NCBI GenBank assembly: GCA_024405235.1
Contig: JAKSPA010000134.1
Location: 1-5,395, forward strand
Length of the DNA stretch: 5,395 nucleotides
Direction of reading: 5' to 3'
DNA from: Lentisphaeria bacterium
Lineage (GTDB): Bacteria > Verrucomicrobiota > Lentisphaeria > Oligosphaerales > Oligosphaeraceae
Shown: positions 1 through 5,395 of the stretch, piece by piece
Numbering within the stretch: position 1 is the stretch's first letter
Layout of the letters: each line of letters begins with the position of its first letter
Translations under genes and position numbers: made by a program
Notes under the pieces: model-generated
Told to the model about the DNA's origin: nothing
What the model saw: only the letters and a program-made list of their open reading frames with translations
The model's database searches: none

Positions 1-56
1 TCAGCATTCAGCATTCAGCATTCAGCATTCAGCATTCAGCATTCAGCATTCAGCAG
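1..56. repeat. Heptanucleotide tandem array, unit TCAGCAT
   Basis: Eight head-to-tail 7-base units: seven exact TCAGCAT copies (1-49) and a last unit TCAGCAG (50-56). The window starts on a unit boundary, so the array may continue upstream. It is non-coding and lies upstream of the MATE gene. Such short heptamer arrays are known from intergenic regions of several bacterial lineages, for example the STRR repeats of cyanobacteria, and usually vary in copy number by replication slippage. No function can be read from the sequence. Confidence 0.95.
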
Positions 57-57
57 T

Positions 58-92
58 AATTGAGAATTGAGAATTGAGAATTGAGAATTGAA
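58..92. repeat. Heptanucleotide tandem array, unit AATTGAG
   Basis: Five 7-base units: four exact AATTGAG copies (58-85) and a fifth, AATTGAA (86-92). Read in the phase TGAGAAT, the unit matches the preceding array's TCAGCAT at five of seven positions (T1, A3, G4, A6, T7), so the two arrays are probably related by descent or by the same generating mechanism. The array ends about 40 bases before the start codon of the MATE gene. It carries four spaced copies of TTGAGA, a sequence resembling a sigma-70 -35 box. Confidence 0.93.
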
Positions 93-133
93 TTATATTG
101 ACTATCTAGCAAAGCCTTCATCCATTTCATGCA

Positions 134-1504
134 ATGTCTGTCGCAAAAAATACAATCATACACAATTTCACGGAAGGGCCACTTCTGAAGCAACTGACGC
201 TATTTGCGCTTCCCTTCATGGCCTCCAACGCAATGCAGCTGCTCTATTCCGTAGTGGACATGGCGGTGGTCGGACACTACGTCGGCAAGCAGGGTCTAGC
301 GGCAGTCGCGCTGTCGAGCAAGCTCTTCATGTTCATGACAATGGTCTGTTCGGGCCTTTCGCAGGGCGGGCAGGTGTATCTATCACAACTCATCGGCAGC
401 GGCGAACGTCAGCGTCTGAACCAGGCGATAGGCACGCTATTCACCGTTCTGTTCTCCTTCGGTGCAGTCGTGACCGTTGCAGGCCTCCTCTTCGCGAAGC
501 AGTTCCTGCGGCTTCTGAACACGCCGCCAGACGCGTTCGACCAGGCGCTTTCATACACGCTGGTCTGCGCGGCAGGCACGCTCTTCTCCTATGGATACAA
601 CATAACATCCGCAGTATTCAGAGGCTTGGGCGACTCCAGACACCCGTTCTATTTCATTCTGATCGCCTCCATCATCAATCTAGTGCTTGACTTCCTCTTC
701 GTCGCAGGATTCAAATGGGGGGTATTCGGCGCAGGCCTTGCGACCATTTTAGGGCAGGCCTTCTCCTTCATCTACGCGCAGTGGTTCCTCATGCGTCATA
801 GAAGCGAAACAGGCATAGAAATCTCACGCAAGACGCTGAAGATCGACACGAAATGCCTCAAGGGATTGCTCATGCTCGGAGCGCCGCTTGCCATACGCTT
901 CAGCATCATAAACTTCTCGATGCTCTTCGTCATGTCAATGGTCGCCAGCCTCGGCACCACTGAACTAAGCACCTACGGCGCGGGACTGCAACTTGATGAC
1001 ATCGCGAACAAGATGTCGCTCGGCATCATGATGGCGCTGACGACCATCATCGCGCAGAACTACGGCGCAAGGAACTTCACGCGCATCCGAAAAGCAATCG
1101 TCTACACGCTGCTTCTGAGCCTGGGCTTCTATGCGATAGTGGCCTCAGCGCTCTGGTTCTTCCCGAAAGCCATGTTCGGCATCTTCACAAGCGATCCGGA
1201 CGTCATGAACCTCTGTCCCGTATTCGTCCACGCGATCATCTGGACCTTCCCCGCGCTGCTGCTCATGAAAGGCACGAACGGCTTCATCATGGGAATAGGC
1301 AACACGCGTCTCGCGATGTTTTTGGGGCTCTTCGACGGATGCATACTGCGAATCGGCTTCACATGGCTGCTGGGGTCCTTCTTCAATCTAGGCTTCTACG
1401 GCTACGTGCTCGGATACGGAATCTCGCCATGGGGAACCGTCATTCCAGGCTTCCTGTATATGTTCTTCGCTCCATGGGAAAAACGCAAACTCGCCACTGA
1501 ATAG
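134..1504 (+). CDS. MATE family multidrug/metabolite efflux transporter
   Basis: A 456-residue, strongly hydrophobic inner-membrane protein of typical MATE length. The family exports cationic drugs, aromatic compounds or metabolites in exchange for Na+ or H+. About 12 membrane helices can be traced, among them roughly residues 20-42, 98-122, 137-160, 172-192, 196-218, 243-270, 321-343, 360-382 and 394-415. The two-lobed MATE pattern is visible: an N-lobe VVDMAVVGHYVG segment (40-51), FRGLGDSRHP (162-171) with NLVLDFLF (182-189), and a second-lobe counterpart GIGNTR (387-392). The start at 134 fits the usual MATE N-terminus (NFTEGPLLKQLTLFALP), but no clear Shine-Dalgarno sequence precedes it. 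The stop is TAG. The flavoprotein gene starts nine bases downstream, so the two are probably co-transcribed. The NorM, DinF or MepA-type subfamily and the substrate cannot be decided from the sequence. Confidence 0.95.
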   Translation: MSVAKNTIIHNFTEGPLLKQLTLFALPFMASNAMQLLYSVVDMAVVGHYVGKQGLAAVALSSKLFMFMTMVCSGLSQGGQVYLSQLIGSGERQRLNQAIGTLFTVLFSFGAVVTVAGLLFAKQFLRLLNTPPDAFDQALSYTLVCAAGTLFSYGYNITSAVFRGLGDSRHPFYFILIASIINLVLDFLFVAGFKWGVFGAGLATILGQAFSFIYAQWFLMRHRSETGIEISRKTLKIDTKCLKGLLMLGAPLAIRFSIINFSMLFVMSMVASLGTTELSTYGAGLQLDDIANKMSLGIMMALTTIIAQNYGARNFTRIRKAIVYTLLLSLGFYAIVASALWFFPKAMFGIFTSDPDVMNLCPVFVHAIIWTFPALLLMKGTNGFIMGIGNTRLAMFLGLFDGCILRIGFTWLLGSFFNLGFYGYVLGYGISPWGTVIPGFLYMFFAPWEKRKLATE

Positions 1505-1506
1505 GA
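1503..1506 (+). promoter_or_regulatory. Ribosome binding site overlapping the upstream stop codon
   Basis: AGGA at 1503-1506 lies seven bases before the ATG at 1514 and shares its first two bases with the TAG stop (1502-1504) of the MATE gene. Ribosomes terminating on the transporter gene would sit directly on this site, an arrangement typical of translational coupling. Confidence 0.6.
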
Positions 1507-1513
1507 TACGACC

Positions 1514-3415
1514 ATGAATACACTGAAAAGCTGCAACACAATAGTCATCGGCAGCGGCGCAGCGGGTCTGGCATGCGCGGCACGACTGAAAAAACTTGGC
1601 GTGGATGTGAAGCTCTATACGGACGATCTGACGCGCGGGACATCACTCAACACAGGCAGCGACAAGCAGACGTACTACAAGCTCGGCATGTATGGCAGCG
1701 AGCCAGATTCTCCTGCGCTGATGGCGGCGGACATGTGCGCCTCTGGCTCATGCCACGGCGATCTCGCATACGTGGAAGCCGCGCTTTCCGCAGAGGCGTT
1801 CCACAATCTCGTGCTCATGGGCGTGCCATTCCCGCACGACGAATTCGGACAGCACATCGGCTACAAGACCGACCATGATCCAAAACGCCGCGCGACCTCC
1901 TGCGGCCCATTCACGTCGCGCGAAATGTGCAACGCGCTTATCGCAGAGATCAACCGTCTGGAGGTCCCTGTCTGCACTAATCGCCTTGCAGTTTCACTTT
2001 GTGTCAGCGAAGACAGGCAGCGCGTATTCGGCGCGGCATTCAGAAACACCGAGACAGGAGAACTCGAAGTGCAGCCGTCGCAGAACGTGGTTCTCGCGGT
2101 CGGAGGGCCAGGCGGCCTCTACGAAAAGAGCGTCTATCCTGAAAATCACATCGGCGGCATAGGAATCGCGCTGCAATCAGGCGTGCAGGCCTGCAATCTG
2201 CAGGAATCGCAATATGGCCTTGCGTCGCTGAAGCCTCGCTGGAATGTCTCCGGAAGCTACATGCAGGCTTTGCCGCGATTCATCTCCACCGACCAGAACG
2301 GACACGACGAACGCGAATTCCTGCGCGAATACTTTCCGCGCGTCTCTGAGCTGTACGACGCGATCTTTCTCAAGGGCTATCAGTGGCCGTTTGCGGCATC
2401 CCACATACCAGGCTCGTCGCTCATAGACATTTTCGTGTATATCGAGACCGAAATACGCAACAGAAAAGTCTATCTTGACTTCCGCACCGATCCGAAGGAT
2501 CTCAATCTGACCTTCCTCTCCGATGAAACGCGGCAGTATCTAGAGAACTCCAAAGCCACTGCCAGAACGCCATACAAGCGTCTTCTGGCAATCAACGCCC
2601 CCGCGGCTGAATTCTTCGCGGAGCGTGGATGCGATTTGAAGAAAGTGCCATTGGAAGTCGGCGTCTGCGCACAGCACAACAACGCCGGTCTTGAAACGAA
2701 CGCATGGTGGGAATCGGTGAACATGAAGCACCTTTTCGTCATCGGAGAGGTCAATGGCTCCCATGGCGTGACGCGGCCTGGCGGCACGGCGCTCAATGCA
2801 GGACAGGTCGGCGCGCTGCGTGCTGCGGAATACATTGCGGCAAAATACCCCTCGCCTGAACAGAATCTTAACGTTTCGACAACTTGCAAGCTATGCGATG
2901 AGGACAAACCATGCACGCTGGATTGGCGCAAGGAACGCCGCGAGCTGCAGGAACGCATGACCATGGCAGGATCCTTCCTCAGAACAGAGGAAACCGTGAC
3001 AAACGCCATTCAGGAAGCACAGGCACAGTATCTCAGATTCGTGAAAAGCGGCTTGAAGGGGCTCAATGTCTCGGACATGGTCGAAACGGAACGCACATAC
3101 AGCCTCTGCATAGCGCAGCTGTGCTATCTTGCCGCCATTCTGGAACAGTGCAGAAGCGCTGGCTCCAGAGGCGGCTCCATCGTTCTTGACGACAATGGAC
3201 GCGGCAGGCGAATACACAACGCGCTCGGTTCCGATTGGACGATGGTTCCAGAGGACGAATCATACCGACGCGGGGTCCTGACGCTTAAATGCGAAGTCAC
3301 AGACGATGACATAAACATTGAGACGCAATGGGAAGACGCACGGCCGATTCCGTCGACGGACGGATGGTTTGAAAATGTCTGGAAGGAATTCCGCGAAGGC
3401 GGCATCTACCGCTAG
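1514..3415 (+). CDS. FAD-binding oxidoreductase, fumarate reductase/SdhA flavoprotein type
   Basis: A 633-residue soluble protein without signal peptide or membrane segment. The N-terminus has the dinucleotide-binding fold TIVIGSGAAGLA, with GxGxxG at 13-18. A conserved GTSLNTGSDKQTYYKL segment follows (42-57), then a cap-like region containing KTDHDPKRRATSCGPFTSREM (118-138). The second half of the FAD domain closes with QHNNAGLET (387-395) and LFVIGEVNGSHGVTRPGG (407-424). These resemble the HxTxGG and AGEVxGGxHGxNRxGG blocks of fumarate reductase flavoproteins, making H388 and R421 candidate active-site residues. The C-terminal helical domain keeps an RSAGSRGG block (547-554), comparable to the RxESRG block of SdhA/FrdA, and ends with a VWKEFR segment (622-627). 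Cysteines 458, 461 and 467 form CxxCx5C. The family is clear, but the substrate is unknown; it need not be fumarate. It lies between a MATE pump and a glycosidase gene, probably in one operon. Confidence 0.88.
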   Translation: MNTLKSCNTIVIGSGAAGLACAARLKKLGVDVKLYTDDLTRGTSLNTGSDKQTYYKLGMYGSEPDSPALMAADMCASGSCHGDLAYVEAALSAEAFHNLVLMGVPFPHDEFGQHIGYKTDHDPKRRATSCGPFTSREMCNALIAEINRLEVPVCTNRLAVSLCVSEDRQRVFGAAFRNTETGELEVQPSQNVVLAVGGPGGLYEKSVYPENHIGGIGIALQSGVQACNLQESQYGLASLKPRWNVSGSYMQALPRFISTDQNGHDEREFLREYFPRVSELYDAIFLKGYQWPFAASHIPGSSLIDIFVYIETEIRNRKVYLDFRTDPKDLNLTFLSDETRQYLENSKATARTPYKRLLAINAPAAEFFAERGCDLKKVPLEVGVCAQHNNAGLETNAWWESVNMKHLFVIGEVNGSHGVTRPGGTALNAGQVGALRAAEYIAAKYPSPEQNLNVSTTCKLCDEDKPCTLDWRKERRELQERMTMAGSFLRTEETVTNAIQEAQAQYLRFVKSGLKGLNVSDMVETERTYSLCIAQLCYLAAILEQCRSAGSRGGSIVLDDNGRGRRIHNALGSDWTMVPEDESYRRGVLTLKCEVTDDDINIETQWEDARPIPSTDGWFENVWKEFREGGIYR

Positions 3416-3439
3416 ATTTCCAATCAACGAAACTCTCAG

Positions 3440-3445
3440 AAGGAG
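3440..3445 (+). promoter_or_regulatory. Strong Shine-Dalgarno site setting the glycosidase start
   Basis: AAGGAG at 3440-3445, seven bases before the ATG at 3453, is the best ribosome binding site in the window. It fixes the start at 3453. The reading frame stays open upstream to an ATG at 3318, but that start would lie inside the flavoprotein gene, and its extra 45 residues are basic and unlike the family. Confidence 0.88.
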
Positions 3446-3452
3446 AAAAAAA

Positions 3453-5246
3453 ATGTCAAAATGGATGACGCTCGGCAACGCGCCTGAAACTGCGCATATC
3501 GCCGTATTCCGCTGCAAATTCACTGCACAATCGGCAGGCGTGCTCTCGTTCCGCTTCAGCGCAGATGAACACGCGCAGATTTTTCTGGACGGCGAACGCG
3601 TGTGCGAAGGCCCCGAACGCGGCGTTCCCGAACGCTGGTACTGGAAGGACGTGACAACGCAGATCGCTGCAGGCGAGCATGTTCTGAGCGCACGCGTGCT
3701 GTGCTTCGGCAAGGACTCCGCATACGGTCAGCTGACGGTGAGGCATGGATTCTGCCTGGCATCGTCGTCGCTTCCTCTGGAGAATTGGGAGTGCCGTCAG
3801 GAGAATGGCCTTTCGTTCACATTGGGTCATCCGGACTGGGGCAACTATCCGCGCGTGGAGGTCTCTTCTGACCACTGCGATCAAGTGCCATACGGCGGCG
3901 GCGACGGATGGGAGCCTGTGGAATTCTTCGAAGACGAACGCCCGATGGCCGAAGCCGAACTGCCTGACATGCGCTACGAAGAGGTCACGCCACTGAAAAA
4001 AGGCGACGACCTATACTATTTCGAGCACTACACATGCTCATGGTCCACGCTTGAATTCGAAGGCAACGGCATCGTCAAAGTCGCCTTCGTGGAAACGCCA
4101 TACCCACGCAACGACTACAAGGACTGGCGAGAATTCATACACGCCGACAAGGGAAACCGCGACGGCAAGTGCTTCGTCACCAACTACGATGTCTTCCACG
4201 TCAACGGCCATCTGAAATGGCACAACTACTGGTGGCGCGCAGGACACTACGTCAAGATCGTCGTCGAAGGCGACGTCAAATACAAGATCCGCTACTTCAA
4301 GACAGGCTACCCGCTGCCAGAATACAAGGGGACGTCGCCGATCGCCAGAATGGCCGTGGAGACCATGCAGGCCTGCATGTCCTACACCTACATGGACTGC
4401 CCGTATTTCGAGCAGATGCAATACATCGGCGACACGCGAATCACCGTCAACTGCACATATCTGCTGACCGACGACCACCGCCTGCCCGCCAAGGCGCTGC
4501 GGATATTCTCGCTGTCGCAGCAACCAGACGGCGCTATCATGTCGCGCTATCCCACGAAGGACCCGCAGTTCATACCGTCATACATGACAATATGGCTGCT
4601 GATGCTGCACGACTACTGGAAGCGCAACGGCCGCGACAAACTCATCGAAGACCTTCTGCCTGCCGCGAACCGACTTCTCGACTATCTCGCCGCACAGAGC
4701 AAGGACGGTCTTGTCGATGCCCCTGGCTGGAATTTCGTCGACTGGTGCGACGGATGGGATTTCGGCGCGCCGCTCAAGGGCGACGCCCCTGACAGCATGA
4801 ACAACTGGATGCTCGTCATCGCTCTCAGACGACTGAATGAAATCGGTTTCCGCAAAGGCCTTGTCGAATGGGCCGACGACATCGCAGCCAAACTACGCGC
4901 GAAATACTACGACGCGGAGCGGAAGCTCTACGCTATCGACGCCGCGAAGACGCAATATTCGGAGCACTCGCAGGTTCTCGCCATTCTGGCAGGCGAAGCT
5001 CCCGAAAGCGTTTCGGGACTTAGGGCCGAAAAACTGACCGAATGCAGCATCTACTTCAGCTACTACTACGCCGCCGCATGCCGTCAGGCCGGATGGGAAG
5101 ATCTCGTGAAGGAACGCATGGGCCGTTGGAAGACGCTGCTCAATCAGCCTGGCCTGACCACGCTCCCTGAAGAATTCGTCCTCCCGCGTTCCGATTGCCA
5201 TGCGTGGGGCGCATACATCCTTATGTATCCTGAAGCCCTAGCCTAG
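3453..5246 (+). CDS. Alpha-L-rhamnosidase-like glycoside hydrolase (GH78 type), C-terminus possibly truncated
   Basis: A 597-residue protein without signal peptide, so probably cytoplasmic. GH78 enzymes cleave terminal alpha-L-rhamnose by inversion. Residues about 15-100 form a beta-rich domain with FSADEHAQIFLDGERV (35-50) and CEGPERG (51-57), like the N-terminal sugar-binding-type domain of rhamnosidases. Further beta modules run to about 285. The (alpha/alpha)6 catalytic barrel follows from about 295. Its DCPYFEQMQYIGD block (315-327) matches the GH78 DCPQRDERxGWxGD motif, with D315, E320 and D327 at the same spacing as the catalytic-site acids of Bacillus RhaB; E320 would be the general acid. 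NFVDWCDGW (427-435) and SDCHAWGAY (580-588) are further barrel motifs, and E573 or E574 is a candidate base. Most relatives continue for a barrel helix plus a C-terminal beta domain after HAWxA; this protein ends 12 residues after W585. The TAG stop lies inside the flanking hairpin repeat. Specificity for rhamnose is not proven. Confidence 0.82.
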   Translation: MSKWMTLGNAPETAHIAVFRCKFTAQSAGVLSFRFSADEHAQIFLDGERVCEGPERGVPERWYWKDVTTQIAAGEHVLSARVLCFGKDSAYGQLTVRHGFCLASSSLPLENWECRQENGLSFTLGHPDWGNYPRVEVSSDHCDQVPYGGGDGWEPVEFFEDERPMAEAELPDMRYEEVTPLKKGDDLYYFEHYTCSWSTLEFEGNGIVKVAFVETPYPRNDYKDWREFIHADKGNRDGKCFVTNYDVFHVNGHLKWHNYWWRAGHYVKIVVEGDVKYKIRYFKTGYPLPEYKGTSPIARMAVETMQACMSYTYMDCPYFEQMQYIGDTRITVNCTYLLTDDHRLPAKALRIFSLSQQPDGAIMSRYPTKDPQFIPSYMTIWLLMLHDYWKRNGRDKLIEDLLPAANRLLDYLAAQSKDGLVDAPGWNFVDWCDGWDFGAPLKGDAPDSMNNWMLVIALRRLNEIGFRKGLVEWADDIAAKLRAKYYDAERKLYAIDAAKTQYSEHSQVLAILAGEAPESVSGLRAEKLTECSIYFSYYYAAACRQAGWEDLVKERMGRWKTLLNQPGLTTLPEEFVLPRSDCHAWGAYILMYPEALA

Positions 5247-5313
5247 AGCACTAGATGATTCCGCTGAGCAAGGCTCAGCGGAACGATTCTTAGCGGCGCC
5301 TGGCGGTTTTACC
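5240..5313 (+). repeat. Hairpin-bearing direct repeat, copy 1
   Basis: This copy aligns with 5323-5395. The first 27 bases (5240-5266) are identical to the second copy, and the whole alignment differs by seven substitutions and one indel. It contains a perfect 11-base-pair inverted repeat, TTCCGCTGAGC at 5259-5269 and GCTCAGCGGAA at 5273-5283, around a three-base AAG centre. A CGATTCTTAGCGGCGCC block (5284-5300) with palindrome GGCGCC (5295-5300) follows. The copy begins inside the last codons of the glycosidase gene and supplies its TAG stop (5244-5246). It looks like a REP/BIME-type extragenic palindrome or a small non-autonomous element. The hairpin could also slow or end transcription, but no U-tract directly follows the stem. 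Confidence 0.85.
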
Positions 5314-5322
5314 CCCCAGAAA

Positions 5323-5395
5323 AGCCTAGAGCACTAGATGATTCCGCTGCGCAAGCGCAGCGGCGCGATTCTTAGCGGCGCCGGGCGGTGTTTCC
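5323..5395 (+). repeat. Hairpin-bearing direct repeat, copy 2 (reaches the window edge)
   Basis: The second copy is in the same orientation, offset 83 bases from the first before the indel and 82 after it. Its hairpin is CCGCTGCGC at 5344-5352 and GCGCAGCGG at 5355-5363, realistically eight pairs closed by a CAAG loop. Relative to copy 1, an A-to-C change in the left arm is matched by T-to-G in the right arm, so pairing is kept. A GGCGCC palindrome recurs at 5377-5382. A linker, ACCCCCCAGAAA type (5311-5322), separates the copies. The repeat runs to the window end, so further copies may follow. Confidence 0.85.

Noticed and set aside
88..690. A 200-codon open frame on the + strand overlapping the MATE gene in another frame
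   Set aside because: Its translation is rich in Arg, His and Ser, has no recognisable motif, and lies under a clear membrane-transporter reading frame. It is a shadow of GC-rich coding sequence.
2470..3009. A 179-codon open frame on the minus strand, antisense to the flavoprotein gene
   Set aside because: It has low-complexity Ser/Arg-rich composition and no family resemblance, and it lies opposite a well-supported gene.
3318..3452. An upstream in-frame start at 3318 for the glycosidase
   Set aside because: It would overlap the flavoprotein gene by 98 bases and add a basic, unrelated leader. AAGGAG at 3440-3445 clearly supports the ATG at 3453.
4038..4523. A 161-codon open frame on the minus strand, antisense to the glycosidase gene
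   Set aside because: Its Val/Asp-rich composition mirrors the GAC/GTC codons of the sense gene, and no motif is visible.
5259..5310. A Rho-independent terminator after the glycosidase gene
   Set aside because: The stem is strong, but it is followed by AACGATTCTTAG-like sequence rather than a U-run. The TTTT at 5307-5310 is 24 bases away, and the structure recurs as a repeat, so a repeat element is the better call.
5240..5395. A CRISPR array
   Set aside because: There are only two copies, similarity extends over nearly the whole unit, and only a 12-base linker is left between the aligned parts, so there is no room for unique spacers.

Overview
The window is a compact, single-strand (+) block of three complete or nearly complete genes framed by repeats. 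It fits a moderately GC-rich bacterium that uses Shine-Dalgarno initiation (AAGGAG before the third gene). The combination of heptanucleotide arrays, hairpin repeats and an intracellular GH78-type glycosidase suggests a gut or rumen member of the PVC group, such as Lentisphaerota or a relative. That is a low-confidence guess from style alone; no marker gene is present.

Layout. Positions 1-93 hold two adjacent arrays of related heptamers (TCAGCAT units, then AATTGAG units). A short AT-rich leader follows. Positions 134-1504 encode a 12-helix MATE-family efflux transporter. Nine bases later, 1514-3415 encodes a 633-residue soluble flavoprotein of the fumarate reductase/succinate dehydrogenase flavoprotein type. 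After a 37-base gap with a strong ribosome binding site, 3453-5246 encodes a 597-residue alpha-L-rhamnosidase-like (GH78-type) glycosidase. From 5240 to the window end there are two direct copies of a hairpin-bearing repeat, about 83 bases apart. The first copy overlaps the last codons and supplies the stop codon of the glycosidase gene.

How they may work together. The spacing suggests one transcript. The glycosidase and the flavoprotein both lack a signal peptide and should be cytoplasmic, and the MATE protein should sit in the inner membrane. One reading is that an imported rhamnoside (for example a plant glycoside) is hydrolysed inside the cell, the freed aglycone or sugar is oxidised or reduced by the flavoprotein, and a product or toxic aglycone is exported by the MATE pump. 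The family assignments rest on visible motifs; the joint pathway is inference.

Most notable points: the glycosidase stops just after its conserved HAWGA motif, exactly where the hairpin repeat begins, so the repeat may have truncated it; and the two repeat copies differ by paired changes that preserve the hairpin, which supports selection on, or templated maintenance of, a folded element.
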